40,264 bases of DNA from Clostridia bacterium (lineage in GTDB: Bacteria; Bacillota; Clostridia; Oscillospirales; CAG-272): contig JAFYPF010000028.1 of NCBI GenBank assembly GCA_017547655.1, forward strand, positions 1 through 40,264, given 5' to 3'. Of the stretch, positions 17,980-26,589 are shown piece after piece. The position numbers were made by a program, and so were the translations under genes. The notes beneath the pieces are model-generated. The model was not told where the DNA came from, searched no databases, and saw only the letters and a list, made by a program, of their open reading frames with translations. The number at the start of each line of letters is the position of its first letter. Positions within the stretch are counted from its first letter, which is position 1.

Positions 17980-18003
17980 CACAGTGTTAAAATTAACACT
18001 GTG
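17980..18003. promoter_or_regulatory. 24-bp palindrome upstream of the hppA promoter
   Basis: CACAGTGTTAA and TTAACACTGTG flank a central AA, a perfect dyad about 75 bases upstream of the -35 box of hppA and just beyond the stop of the neighbouring minus-strand gene. No T tract follows in either useful direction, so it reads as an operator rather than a terminator. The TGTTAA/TTAACA half sites recall redox-repressor (Rex) operators, but the spacing is two bases rather than the usual four or so. Confidence 0.45.
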
Positions 18004-18021
18004 TAACACCCCTCCCGATTA

Positions 18022-19185
18022 TTACAATCCCAAGTCATTCCACATTTTTGCTACAGAAAATGCTTTTTCAGAAGAGATATTTTTATTTATTTGCAACTCG
18101 TTTAATGAGTTTTTTATATCTTCCTTAAAAATCAATTCAAACCATCGCCTGAATTGATAAGGAACAAACAACCATTTCTTCTTTTCAAGTTCAGGGTATC
18201 GAAATTTTAAAATATCATACGGCGAAAAAACCCTTGACAATGCGTACTTAATTACGCCTAATTTATTTCCTCGCCTAATTGCAACTCGATTTTCAAGATT
18301 GCCATAAACACCGCCGCACAAAATATATTCCGACAAGGCTTTAGACACGTCATCGTATTCTTCTCCGCCAAAATATACTCGAGCAAGCTTTTTCACAACA
18401 TTATCTAACCGCTCTAATCCCCCCATTTTCAAAAGTGAATAAGTATCCTCTCCGTAGGCATCACCATTAAAAATATATACATCCAAAAATGGTTTAATTC
18501 CACAACCTCCACCTTTTAAATGTTTGGCTAAATGAATAAGATGATAATAATAAATCATAGCCCTGTTAAACTTATAACCGTAGTTATATCCCTCTTCCAA
18601 AACAACGTAATCCCAAGCATTTTCCAGCAATTCATCGGCTGTCTTGTTTACAGTATCGCATCCGAGCAAATGATAATGCAATTCAAGGTGAACGTTACTT
18701 CTAGAATAAATCTGATAGTCGTGATCTCCCTTTGAATAAAATACATAGTCAAGCTTTTCAACCAAGGCGTCTTTCGCTTTTTCTATCGACTCCTTCTTCA
18801 CAAGAATATCAATATCACAGCTTGTACGCATCCACGGCTCCGGATAATACCTTCTTATAACAGCTCCCTTTAAAAGCACAAAGGGTATTTCAGCTTCCTC
18901 AAGAGTTTTACATATTCGACCTAATTCGTAGTTAATATTTTCATATCTGTAAACCGCCAGAAGCTGCTCATTTATACATTTCTGACCAAAAACGGACTGT
19001 TTATCAAGCAGATTTACTCTGTCAAACGAATACGAGACCAAATGAGCAATATCATGCTTTTTGGCAGCAGCAAACACTTTTTTTTGCATTTCTTCATTTT
19101 TAAGCAACTTAACGGATATTTCGGACAATTCCCCGCCAAAAAGACCGCACCTTAACAGCTCAAATAATAATTCATATATTTCCAT
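18022..19185 (-). CDS. Uncharacterised nucleotidyltransferase-like protein (NTP_transf_5 type)
   Basis: A 387-residue protein with the signature of the uncharacterised nucleotidyltransferase family: FVLLKGAVIRRYYPEPWMR followed by TSCDIDILVKKE, where D-x-D is the predicted metal pair. Helical regions surround it and an HLEXHY-like segment (VHLELHYHLLG) lies downstream. Family members occur beside polysaccharide or peptide biosynthesis genes, but the substrate is unknown. The ATG at 19185 follows AGAGGG at the right spacing; a longer frame to 19200 has no site. It has its own promoter at 19217-19245. I see no partner gene that fixes its role. Confidence 0.78.
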   Translation of the reverse strand: MEIYELLFELLRCGLFGGELSEISVKLLKNEEMQKKVFAAAKKHDIAHLVSYSFDRVNLLDKQSVFGQKCINEQLLAVYRYENINYELGRICKTLEEAEIPFVLLKGAVIRRYYPEPWMRTSCDIDILVKKESIEKAKDALVEKLDYVFYSKGDHDYQIYSRSNVHLELHYHLLGCDTVNKTADELLENAWDYVVLEEGYNYGYKFNRAMIYYYHLIHLAKHLKGGGCGIKPFLDVYIFNGDAYGEDTYSLLKMGGLERLDNVVKKLARVYFGGEEYDDVSKALSEYILCGGVYGNLENRVAIRRGNKLGVIKYALSRVFSPYDILKFRYPELEKKKWLFVPYQFRRWFELIFKEDIKNSLNELQINKNISSEKAFSVAKMWNDLGL

Positions 19186-19216
19186 AACAACCCTCTGCAT
19201 TTAAAACTATAATACT

Positions 19217-19245
19217 ATTATACACTATTTTTTACTCCAAATCAA
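19217..19245 (-). promoter_or_regulatory. Promoter of the nucleotidyltransferase-like gene
   Basis: On the minus strand TTGATT (19245-19240) and TATAAT (19222-19217) have 17-base spacing. Confidence 0.75.
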
Positions 19246-19262
19246 TACACAAATTAAAAAGC

Positions 19263-19291
19263 GCCGAGGGCTTATAAATCAAGCCCTCGGC
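19263..19291 (-). terminator. Terminator after the 251-residue unknown gene
   Basis: The stem GCCGAGGGCTT (19263-19273) pairs with AAGCCCTCGGC (19281-19291). On the minus strand it runs into CGCTTTTTAATTTG. Confidence 0.9.
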
Positions 19292-19310
19292 ATTATTAGA
19301 ATTATAGTTT

Positions 19311-20066
19311 TTACAATTCGGGATAATAATCAAAAATATTACTTATAATATCAGTCGGTCTCTCAAGAAAAATATCATATCCTATAGCATATTCCAACAT
19401 GTCGGCAAAAAACAAATAAACCATTCCTCCGGTAAACTTTAGCGTATAATCTCTATACACTATCTCTCCGCCCTCGGATTTTCTTAATTTAACCAACATT
19501 TTTACTTTCTTCACTAAATCCCTATAGAATATATGCTCTTCACGACTCCTTAATACAAGCTCCGAGGAATCGTTGCTCTTCTTTAGAAGATAAAGTGTAG
19601 TAGAAAAAGCCGTCAAATCCATATCTTTAGCCGCAACCGTATTATCAAGCATCTGCCATCTTTTAATTTTAAAATAAAGATATTTTTCTTGGCTATCCTT
19701 TGGTATCTCTTTAATATCACAGCGCTTAACCGTAGAACAACTTTCCACCTCGCCAAAATATCTTATACCCGCCTTTTTGCCAAAAAAGCGTTTTGACTGA
19801 TAAATCGCTATGTATTTTATGGGAAACTGACATTCATTAACCTGCGAAATCGGTATATGGTAAAACTTCTCCTTAATCAAAACCTCGAACTGAAAAGTGC
19901 TTCTAACCACACCCACCAAAACGCATCTGTCTTTATAGTCCAAATCTGTTTCTGTTTTTGTGGCAGATTCAAAATGTTTCGTTTCTGTATCAACCAAGCT
20001 CTCCTTATACACAGTATTACCGTTAATAATAGCTTTAAGTTTGGACATCACGTCAAATAACGCCAT
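19311..20066 (-). CDS. Hypothetical protein, unrecognised 251-residue family
   Basis: I cannot place this protein. It is soluble, rich in aromatic and charged residues, with a predicted beta-rich middle (CVLVGVVRSTFQFEVLI, then YIAIYQSKRFFGKKAGIRYFGEVE, then YLYFKIKRWQML) and a C-terminal part that mentions no known motif. The KYIAIYQSKRFFGKKAGIRYFGEV stretch recalls beta-sheet cores of nuclease-like proteins, but no catalytic set is visible. It follows the antiporter gene by 27 bases with an AGAGGGCG ribosome site, so the two probably share a transcript that ends at 19263. Confidence 0.6.
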   Translation of the reverse strand: MALFDVMSKLKAIINGNTVYKESLVDTETKHFESATKTETDLDYKDRCVLVGVVRSTFQFEVLIKEKFYHIPISQVNECQFPIKYIAIYQSKRFFGKKAGIRYFGEVESCSTVKRCDIKEIPKDSQEKYLYFKIKRWQMLDNTVAAKDMDLTAFSTTLYLLKKSNDSSELVLRSREEHIFYRDLVKKVKMLVKLRKSEGGEIVYRDYTLKFTGGMVYLFFADMLEYAIGYDIFLERPTDIISNIFDYYPEL

Positions 20067-20093
20067 CGAAACGCCCTCTTCCCAACAACTAAT

Positions 20094-21386
20094 TTATTTT
20101 TCTTTTTTTACAGCATTAAGCTTATGCATTCTTCTGTGCTTAACATCATCAGCCATAGGCTTAATTTCTCCTGCAGCTTCGAGCGCCTTTCTGGTAAGCA
20201 GAGGTCCTACAAGCTCATAAATAAGAACCGCAAAAAGCGTTATATTTCTGATAAGATTGCCCTGTTCGCCCAACGCCATTGCAGTCGCACACATACCGAG
20301 CGCAACTCCCGCTTGTGGGAAAAGGGTTATGCCCAAGTATTTGCATATTTCAGGTGAACATTTAGTTGCTTTTGTGCTTATAAAGGTTCCGTAATATTTA
20401 CCTAAGCATCTGAAGATAATGTAAACTATGCCTACAACTACTATCGCCCAATCGGCAAACACACTAAGCTCAAGCTCTGCCCCCGACACAACAAAAAACA
20501 AAGCAAACAAAGGAGAAGTCCATTTGTCCGATGCAGCCATAAGATCCTCCGAAAGAGGACAAATGTTACAGAATACCGTTCCGAGCATCATACATACTAA
20601 CAAAGATGAAAACTGGATATGTACCGAGCCCACGTGGAAATCAAGCATAGACAATGATGCGGTAAGGAACACAATACCGATAGTAAGATTCAATCGGTTG
20701 GTGTTAGAGTTAAACAGCTTTTCAAGCTGAGTCAACACCCAACCCATAATAGCGCCCAAAATCAATGAACACACAATTTCAACAATAGGATTTACGATTA
20801 TGGAAACAAGATCAACCGATCCGCTTATCAATGTTTTTGCAATACCAAACGATACAGCAAACACAATCAAGCCTACAGCATCATCGAGCGCAACAATGGG
20901 GAGCAACAAACGTGTCAACGGTCCGTCTGCTTTGTACTGACGAACTACCATTAACGTCGCCGCAGGAGCTGTAGCCGTAGCAATTGCGCCTAATGTGATA
21001 ACCTGTGGAATAGAAAGCTTGTCGGGCATAATCAAATACACTACCAACAAAGCAAGATCAACAAACAATGTCGCAACCAAGGCTTGAACAATACCGACAA
21101 CCAAGGCCTGTTTACCCGTTTTCTTAAGTTCTGAAAGTCTGAATTCATTTCCTATCGAAAAGGCTATAAAGCCAAGCGCCACTTCCGATATAAGAGCCAA
21201 TTGCTCTACCGAGCTATGAGTATCAAAACCCAAGCCATGTATTCCAAGCTGCCCCAAGCAGTATGGTCCTATAAGCACACCCGCTATAAGATAAGCAGTA
21301 ACCGACGGAAGTTTTAATGGTTTAAACAACCTCGTCATAAGAAGTCCCGCTATAAGAGCTATTGAAACCGATAATAAAATTGCCAA
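20094..21386 (-). CDS. Cation:proton antiporter, CPA2 family
   Basis: A 430-residue membrane protein with about 12 hydrophobic segments. It matches monovalent cation:proton antiporters of the CPA2 group: early [28 protein letters not shown], then FSIGNEFRLSELKKTG, then TATAPAATLMVVRQYKADGPLTRLLLPIVALDDAVGLIVFAV carrying the paired acidic ion-binding residues. There is no C-terminal TrkA-N or KTN regulatory domain, unlike KefB/C. It is probably Na+/H+ or K+/H+ exchange at the plasma membrane. The start is TTG at 21386 with a weak AGAGATGA upstream; no better ATG exists in frame. Confidence 0.85.
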   Translation of the reverse strand: MAILLSVSIALIAGLLMTRLFKPLKLPSVTAYLIAGVLIGPYCLGQLGIHGLGFDTHSSVEQLALISEVALGFIAFSIGNEFRLSELKKTGKQALVVGIVQALVATLFVDLALLVVYLIMPDKLSIPQVITLGAIATATAPAATLMVVRQYKADGPLTRLLLPIVALDDAVGLIVFAVSFGIAKTLISGSVDLVSIIVNPIVEIVCSLILGAIMGWVLTQLEKLFNSNTNRLNLTIGIVFLTASLSMLDFHVGSVHIQFSSLLVCMMLGTVFCNICPLSEDLMAASDKWTSPLFALFFVVSGAELELSVFADWAIVVVGIVYIIFRCLGKYYGTFISTKATKCSPEICKYLGITLFPQAGVALGMCATAMALGEQGNLIRNITLFAVLIYELVGPLLTRKALEAAGEIKPMADDVKHRRMHKLNAVKKEK

Positions 21387-21713
21387 AATAAAATCATCTC
21401 TTTTTCTATATATTTATGTGATTTACACAGTCAGTGATTATAGCATAAAATGTTTTTTTTTACAAGAGTTTTTAACAATTTTTAATAAAAAACTTCTTAC
21501 TTTCATTTAAAAGTATCAACGATAAGAATCATTCCTTTTTAATGGTTTGCCTCCAACTGAAGCATTACATATTCCGACTCCGTTATACTCGGAGAATACT
21601 ATAGGATATGAACCGAGTATAACTCCTATTCATGCAAAAAAGCATATCATCATATTTAATCTTATTTCCATATAAATGTAATGCAAACAATTTACTTTTA
21701 TATAACAATATAA
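21387..21713. other. Noncoding interval with one clear hairpin
   Basis: No coding frame is evident. GTTATACTCGG at 21582-21592 is the exact complement of 21613-21623, with a 20-base loop. A T8 run near 21450-21458 sits upstream of the antiporter. The rest is A/T-rich. Confidence 0.5.
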
Positions 21714-21746
21714 AAATTGTGTATGGGAAAAGCCCACACACAATTT
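21714..21746 (-). terminator. Terminator after the lipoprotein gene
   Basis: AAATTGTGTATGGG (21714-21727) pairs with CCCACACACAATTT (21733-21746) with one wobble pair. A T-rich stretch follows on the minus strand. Confidence 0.85.
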
Positions 21747-21749
21747 GTT

Positions 21750-23225
21750 TTACATATTAGATTCCGACCCGTTAACTTCCTTTACCGTAACAATAGTAAG
21801 CTGCTGTAGCTCCATAGCCTCGGTTTGATTGCCAACTGTCATTTCGCCATATACAATCAAATCACTTTCGATTTTCGAAAGCTTATCTTCCGCAAAAGTA
21901 ACCACTATACTTTGTTTTCCCGACTTACAGGTAATTCCCATAGGAATCAACGCTTCTTCATAAGAGGCAAGGTTGGGTTCCTCTACGGTAAACTTGTAAA
22001 CACCCTCACCAAGCTTTTCAACGTCCGTTACAATTGTTTTATCATATGCTGCAGTATTAATAAGGTTGTAAACTATTGCTTTAGCTTCATCATCGGACAA
22101 ATTATAGGTTTCAACATCAACGCCCTGCGTAATTTTTTGAACACCGTTTCTGTAATCCATATTAACGGTTGTCATTCCGTTTATCGTGGAATCTGCGGTG
22201 TAAACGAATCCGCCGTTAATCTTGCCGAAAAATACGCTATCCTTCTCGGTGTATTTATTAGTTTCAGCGCCTACCTTTAAGTTTTGAGTTATATCAAGTT
22301 CAAACGAGCCCTCGGACAAACCTGCATATTCATTTATAGCATCAGTCGTTTTATCGAGAACGGCAACGTCGTCGACTTCGGTATATTCAGACGGATCAAT
22401 ACCCTCAAGAGTTTTCTTTGCTTCTCCGTACTTTGAGTACTTCATTACTTCCTTGAACACAGGAATTGCGGTATCTGTTTCTTCCACGTCAAAAACCAAT
22501 TCAAGCGACATTTCTGCCACACGGTATTCATTATCGGCAGTCAAAGATATTATAACGTCTATTACATCAACACTCAACATATCTTCGTCAAAACCCGTCT
22601 CTTTCAAAAGAAGACTAATAGATTTTTTAGTATATCCGGAAAAAGATAAACTCCAGCTACCGTCTTCATTTTTCAAATAATCTGATTTTGTACAATCTCC
22701 AAAATCAAATTCTTTACTAAGCACATTAGTACTAAACTCTAAATATTCATCAACAGTCATTTTTGAGCAAAAATTCTGTGCCGAATTTCCCTTGATGGTT
22801 GAAACAAACGTCATACCTTGATTATATGCCTCGATTTCAGTAGACATTTCATCTAGCAAAAGGTCCTCGCATAATACTTCGGTTTTCAAGAAACGGTAAT
22901 AGTAATAATCAAGTGCATCTCGTTGTCCTATACTTATTTCAAAACCGGAAACCTTGCTTTCTATTTTAAAGCCATTCATAAACATAACCATATCAGCAGT
23001 CATGGCGCCTTCATAAGATTCAGCATTTTCCATTGCAGCGTCAACAAGCTCCCAGAGCTCTTTTGCAGACGTAGGTTCAATCGGTTTTTCCTCGCCCTTT
23101 GTTTCTTCAGCCGTTTCCTCCTCTGTTTCTTTTACATTTTCGTTTGCAGTATTCTTACAAGAAACAAGAGAAAACATAAGCGCAAAGCACAACACCAAAC
23201 CAATTAGAGTTAAAAACTTTTTCAT
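21750..23225 (-). CDS. Secreted lipoprotein of unknown function
   Basis: A 491-residue protein with a lipoprotein signal: positively charged MKK, hydrophobic core to about 20, and lipobox L-V-S-C23. An acidic, low-complexity linker (KETEEETAEETKGEEKP) follows, then two similar alpha/beta segments. Each begins with a phrase of the type 'AVDDAIN/ELVDAAMENAESYEGAMT', and both ask for a measured beta-sheet fold like the LolA/LppX-type or DUF6612-type lipoproteins. That assignment is by impression only. It should sit on the outer face of the cytoplasmic membrane. It has its own promoter and terminator, so no neighbour suggests its function. Confidence 0.72.
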   Translation of the reverse strand: MKKFLTLIGLVLCFALMFSLVSCKNTANENVKETEEETAEETKGEEKPIEPTSAKELWELVDAAMENAESYEGAMTADMVMFMNGFKIESKVSGFEISIGQRDALDYYYYRFLKTEVLCEDLLLDEMSTEIEAYNQGMTFVSTIKGNSAQNFCSKMTVDEYLEFSTNVLSKEFDFGDCTKSDYLKNEDGSWSLSFSGYTKKSISLLLKETGFDEDMLSVDVIDVIISLTADNEYRVAEMSLELVFDVEETDTAIPVFKEVMKYSKYGEAKKTLEGIDPSEYTEVDDVAVLDKTTDAINEYAGLSEGSFELDITQNLKVGAETNKYTEKDSVFFGKINGGFVYTADSTINGMTTVNMDYRNGVQKITQGVDVETYNLSDDEAKAIVYNLINTAAYDKTIVTDVEKLGEGVYKFTVEEPNLASYEEALIPMGITCKSGKQSIVVTFAEDKLSKIESDLIVYGEMTVGNQTEAMELQQLTIVTVKEVNGSESNM

Positions 23226-23258
23226 AAAATAAAGCCTCCCTTTTTTGTCTTCGCTTTT

Positions 23259-23287
23259 ATACTAACATTATTGTAACATTTTGTCAA
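23259..23287 (-). promoter_or_regulatory. Promoter of the lipoprotein gene
   Basis: On the minus strand TTGACA (23287-23282) and TAGTAT (23264-23259) are 17 bases apart. GGGAGG lies just ahead of the ATG. The first bases of the spacer (AAATGTTA) are shared with the next promoter at 23909-23937. Confidence 0.78.
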
Positions 23288-23290
23288 CAA

Positions 23291-23318
23291 AAAAGACAGT
23301 TTGAAAAAACTGTCTTTT
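23291..23318 (-). terminator. Terminator after the DUF4282-like gene
   Basis: AAAAGACAGTTT and AAACTGTCTTTT form a perfect 12-base-pair stem with a GAAA loop. T residues follow on the minus strand. Confidence 0.9.
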
Positions 23319-23333
23319 TAACCGTTTGTTTGC

Positions 23334-23873
23334 CTATTCCTTTGCTTCAGTAGAAGTCTGCATCTCTGCGTCAGGCTGTACGGGCACTTGTGCTATAGGA
23401 GCTTGTTTGGACTGTTTTTTCTCTTTCTTGGAAACTTCGTCAGTTTTATATTGGTCTTTAAGCTTATTATTAATTTGAATGCTATTCTTAACCAAAAGAA
23501 TGAAGAGCATCATTCCTTCAAACACAAGACGGGTTGCAATAGGGCCTACTATCATCGCAATAAGACCTACCCAGCCGTACCATACAGTTGTTGTTTCGCC
23601 CGTGAAAATACTCTCATGTGTGTTAACAATAAAAAGCATAAAAAAGCCGCCGACAACAAACGTTACCGTTATAAGAACGTAAAGAGTCTTAATAATAGCC
23701 TCCATCAATAAGCCTCTAAAGTTAAACAAATCATTTAAAAATCTTCCAAATCCCTTGAGTGAATCACGCTTCTTGTCCGGTACTACGGTTAAGCAAAGAA
23801 TTATGGTTGCGATAAGAGAGGCTACAGCACCTAAAGACATAAAAATTATTGCATTTGATAATCCGGTTGACAT
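23334..23873 (-). CDS. Small membrane protein resembling DUF4282
   Basis: A 179-residue protein with an N-terminal hydrophobic segment (about 7-28), then two more at about 60-82 and 98-128. A charged cytosolic tail rich in K, E and Q runs from about 135 to the end. The FNFRGLLMEAIIKTLYVLI and ARRLVFEGMMLFILLVKNSI-type helices resemble DUF4282 proteins. Its function is unknown. AGGAGG precedes the ATG. It is monocistronic between the promoter at 23909 and the terminator at 23291. Confidence 0.7.
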   Translation of the reverse strand: MSTGLSNAIIFMSLGAVASLIATIILCLTVVPDKKRDSLKGFGRFLNDLFNFRGLLMEAIIKTLYVLITVTFVVGGFFMLFIVNTHESIFTGETTTVWYGWVGLIAMIVGPIATRLVFEGMMLFILLVKNSIQINNKLKDQYKTDEVSKKEKKQSKQAPIAQVPVQPDAEMQTSTEAKE

Positions 23874-23908
23874 AATGCAAAACCTCCTGTTTATATATTG
23901 TTATTTTT

Positions 23909-23937
23909 ATTATAACACTTTATTAACATTTTGTCAA
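23909..23937 (-). promoter_or_regulatory. Promoter of the DUF4282-like gene
   Basis: On the minus strand TTGACA (23937-23932) and TATAAT (23914-23909) have 17-base spacing. Confidence 0.85.
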
Positions 23938-23956
23938 TATATAGTATAAAACAAAG

Positions 23957-23984
23957 AAAAGTACGAGTTTTGCTCGTACTTTTA
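23957..23984 (-). terminator. Terminator of the VOR operon
   Basis: GTACGAG (23961-23967) pairs with CTCGTAC (23973-23979), extended by A/T pairs on both sides. On the minus strand it follows the last gene of the seven-gene operon. Confidence 0.85.
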
Positions 23985-23990
23985 CTTTTT

Positions 23991-24521
23991 TCAGTAGTTA
24001 TAACCGGTGTCAATCGCCTTAAGGTTAATTTCAAACATATCTGCACGCTTTGCCGATACTACTTTTGACAAAGCAGCTTCCATATCGTCGTGTGTTACGG
24101 CGCCTGATTCTTTTATAAACTTACCCATCATTATCATATTCGCCAACGTAGGAGCACCTATCTCCTGCGCAAGCTTTGTTGTGGGTATGTAGAACACCTT
24201 AACGTCAGTTCTTTCTACCTTTCTTTCGATAAGAGTAGAATCAACGAAAATCATACCGCCGGGTACAACCAAATCTTCATACTTATCAAGTGAAGGAAGA
24301 TTCATAGCAATAAGAACGTCGGGATTAGATACAATAGGAGAGCCAATCGGTTCATCGCTGAGTATTACGCTGCAGTTCGCTGTGCCGCCTCTCATTTCAG
24401 GACCGTATGAAGGCAACCAGCTTATCTCCTTGCCCTCAAGCATACCTTTGTATGCCATAAATTTTCCTGCAAAAAGAACGCCCTGACCGCCAAATCCTGC
24501 TATAAGTGTATTGGTTGTCAT
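23991..24521 (-). CDS. 2-oxoacid:ferredoxin oxidoreductase, gamma subunit
   Basis: A 176-residue subunit of the POR/VOR/KOR family gamma type. The opening [19 protein letters not shown] is the family signature, followed by [22 protein letters not shown]. The gamma subunit supports CoA binding and complex assembly in the cytoplasmic complex that interconverts 2-oxoacids, CoA and ferredoxin with acyl-CoA and CO2. It is the last of four adjacent subunit genes (delta-alpha-beta-gamma in transcription order), two bases after the beta gene. Substrate assignment rests on the alpha subunit and on context. Confidence 0.93.
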   Translation of the reverse strand: MTTNTLIAGFGGQGVLFAGKFMAYKGMLEGKEISWLPSYGPEMRGGTANCSVILSDEPIGSPIVSNPDVLIAMNLPSLDKYEDLVVPGGMIFVDSTLIERKVERTDVKVFYIPTTKLAQEIGAPTLANMIMMGKFIKESGAVTHDDMEAALSKVVSAKRADMFEINLKAIDTGYNY

Positions 24522-24523
24522 AA

Positions 24524-25276
24524 TTATTCAGCCTCCTTTGTTGCGCTTCTGTCCTTGTATACGCCGAGAGGATAATAAGGAATCATCTTTTCGTCAACCC
24601 ACTTAAGTGCATCAACGGGTGTCATCCCCCAGTTTGTAGGACACGTCGAAACAACTTCAACAAGCGAAAATCCTTTATTGTTTATCTGATTTTCAAACGC
24701 TTTCTTTATAGCCTTCTGCGCTTCTTTAATATTCTTAATATTATTTACCGCAACTCTTGCAATAAACTCGGGACCGTCAAGAGTAGAAAGCATTTCGCTT
24801 ACCTTTACGGGATAACCTGCAGTTGAAACATCACGGCCATAGGGAGATGTCTGTGTTACCTGACCGGGAAGAGATGTAGGAGCCATCTGTCCGCCTGTCA
24901 TACCGTATATCGCATTGTTTACGAAAATTATTGTAATATTTTCATTTCTTGTTGCCGCATGTACTGTTTCCGCCATACCGATAGAAGCCAAATCGCCGTC
25001 GCCCTGATATGTAAAAATAACGTTTTCGGGCATAGCTCTCTTCAATCCCGTAGCAACTGCGGGAGCACGTCCGTGAGCCGCCTCTACCATATCACATGCA
25101 AAATAATTATATGCCATAACTGCGCAACCAACGGGCGCTACACCTATTGTCTTTCCTTCTATACCAAGGTCGTCAATTGCCTGTGCAACAAGGCGGTGAA
25201 TGATACCGTGTGTGCATCCGGGGCAATAGTGAAGCTCGGCATCTGTTAAGCTTTTAGGCTTTTCAAATACTACCAT
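24524..25276 (-). CDS. 2-oxoacid:ferredoxin oxidoreductase, beta (TPP-binding) subunit
   Basis: A 250-residue thiamine-diphosphate subunit. The [18 protein letters not shown] opening has a cysteine pair, of which the cluster-binding set is partial. [14 protein letters not shown] and the TPP/Mg motif [22 protein letters not shown] ending in [16 protein letters not shown] follow. The ATG at 25276 overlaps the stop of the alpha gene in TAATG and follows GGAGG, so the pair is translationally coupled; a longer frame to 25357 is not supported. Together with alpha it forms the decarboxylase/acyl-transfer core. In this complex the reaction can run toward reductive carboxylation if reduced ferredoxin is available. 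Confidence 0.93.
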   Translation of the reverse strand: MVVFEKPKSLTDAELHYCPGCTHGIIHRLVAQAIDDLGIEGKTIGVAPVGCAVMAYNYFACDMVEAAHGRAPAVATGLKRAMPENVIFTYQGDGDLASIGMAETVHAATRNENITIIFVNNAIYGMTGGQMAPTSLPGQVTQTSPYGRDVSTAGYPVKVSEMLSTLDGPEFIARVAVNNIKNIKEAQKAIKKAFENQINNKGFSLVEVVSTCPTNWGMTPVDALKWVDEKMIPYYPLGVYKDRSATKEAE

Positions 25277-26337
25277 TATTTTTCGCCTCCTGCCATCTTC
25301 TTTATAGCTTCGAGAACCTGCTCGGGAGTGGGAATCATACCACCAACGCGATTGCAAAGCTCAACGGGTTTCTTACATTCTGTCGCAAGCTTAACGTCCT
25401 CAATCATCTGTCCCATTGACAATTCAACGCTGAGGAATCCCTTTACCTTTTCTGCCGCTTCTGCCAAAGGCTTCTTGGGGAACGGCCAAAGTGTAATCGG
25501 TCTTATCATACCAACCTTTATACCCATATTTCTTGCCGCAATTACTGCATTCTTGGAAACACGGGATGCAATACCAAATGCAACAACGCAATATTCCGCG
25601 TCTTCCATCATAAATGATTCGTATCTTGCTTCGTTTTCTTCGATAGCTTTATATCTTTCAAATCTTTCGATATTTGTCTTTTCAAGCTCTTCGGGGAGCA
25701 AATAGAGAGAGTTTACTATGTTGTGCTTTCTCTTCATCTGTGTTCCCGTAACAGTCCAATCCTTTTCTGTAGGCTTGTAATCTACCTCGGGCAATTCTAC
25801 GGGCTCCATCATCTGTCCCATCGTTCCGTCTGCAAGAAGCATCGCGGGAACTCTGTATTTTTCTGCAAGCTCAAAAGAAAGAATAGTCATATCAGCCATT
25901 TCCTGAACCGATGCGGGTGCAAGTACTATCAAATGATAGTCGCCGTGGCCGCCGCCTTTCGTTGCCTGAAAATAGTCTGACTGAGAAGGTTGAATACCAC
26001 CAAGACCGGGGCCGCCTCTCTGTACGTTTACTATAAGCGCGGGAAGGTCAGCGCCTGCTATATACGAAATGCCTTCCTGCTTGAGCGATACGCCGGGGCT
26101 GGAAGATGACGTCATAACACGCATACCCGTACCTGCTACGCCGTACACCATGTTAATTGCGGAAATCTCACTTTCTGCCTGAAGAAATACGCCGCCTATC
26201 TTGGGCATTCTCTTTGCCATATAAGCCGCAATTTCAGTCTGGGGAGTTATAGGATATCCGAAGTAGTGACGGCAGCCTGCCTTAATTGCCGCCTCAGCAA
26301 TCGCTTCGTTGCCTTTCATCAATACCTTATCTGCCAC
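25276..26337 (-). CDS. vorB: 3-methyl-2-oxobutanoate:ferredoxin oxidoreductase-type alpha subunit
   Basis: A 353-residue alpha subunit of the 2-oxoacid:ferredoxin oxidoreductases (POR_N and POR_II domains). It has [33 protein letters not shown] near the start, [41 protein letters not shown] and [16 protein letters not shown]. This 350-residue form is what annotation pipelines call VorB, i.e. branched-chain 2-oxoacid specific, though such names are not proof of substrate. I place the start at GTG 26337, after GAGGTGA, inside the junction with the ferredoxin gene; the frame extends to 26358 without a site. It is the third of the four complex genes in order delta, alpha, beta, gamma. Confidence 0.9.
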   Translation of the reverse strand: MADKVLMKGNEAIAEAAIKAGCRHYFGYPITPQTEIAAYMAKRMPKIGGVFLQAESEISAINMVYGVAGTGMRVMTSSSSPGVSLKQEGISYIAGADLPALIVNVQRGGPGLGGIQPSQSDYFQATKGGGHGDYHLIVLAPASVQEMADMTILSFELAEKYRVPAMLLADGTMGQMMEPVELPEVDYKPTEKDWTVTGTQMKRKHNIVNSLYLLPEELEKTNIERFERYKAIEENEARYESFMMEDAEYCVVAFGIASRVSKNAVIAARNMGIKVGMIRPITLWPFPKKPLAEAAEKVKGFLSVELSMGQMIEDVKLATECKKPVELCNRVGGMIPTPEQVLEAIKKMAGGEK

Positions 26338-26347
26338 AAAATTCACC

Positions 26348-26554
26348 TCACTTTTCAACCGTTATAACGCAGTCGGGACACATTGTTGCGCAGAATGCAC
26401 AAGCTATGCACTTTTCCTGATCTGTTATCTCGGCGGGAGAATGTCCCTTTTTGTTAATCTTGTCTTTTGCAAGTACTATAATCTTCTTGGGGCATACGTC
26501 AACGCAAAGTCCGCAACCCTTGCAAAGATCAGTCGCAAAGCTAACTTTTTTCAT
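26348..26554 (-). CDS. 2x[4Fe-4S] ferredoxin, delta subunit of the oxidoreductase
   Basis: A 68-residue ferredoxin with two complete cluster motifs, CKGCGLCVDVCP near 11-22 and CIACAFCATMCP near 49-60. Two clusters relay electrons between the TPP site and external ferredoxin. GGAGC precedes the ATG. It lies 10 bases upstream of the alpha start and forms part of the complex rather than a free ferredoxin, judging by context. Confidence 0.93.
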   Translation of the reverse strand: MKKVSFATDLCKGCGLCVDVCPKKIIVLAKDKINKKGHSPAEITDQEKCIACAFCATMCPDCVITVEK

Positions 26555-26589
26555 ATAGATTGCTCCTATCTGAATATTATTATTTTTTA

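Noticed and set aside
17980-18003. Rex operator or terminator for the nucleotidyltransferase-like gene
   Set aside because: Spacing between half sites is too short for the Rex consensus, and no T tract follows the stem in the gene's direction.
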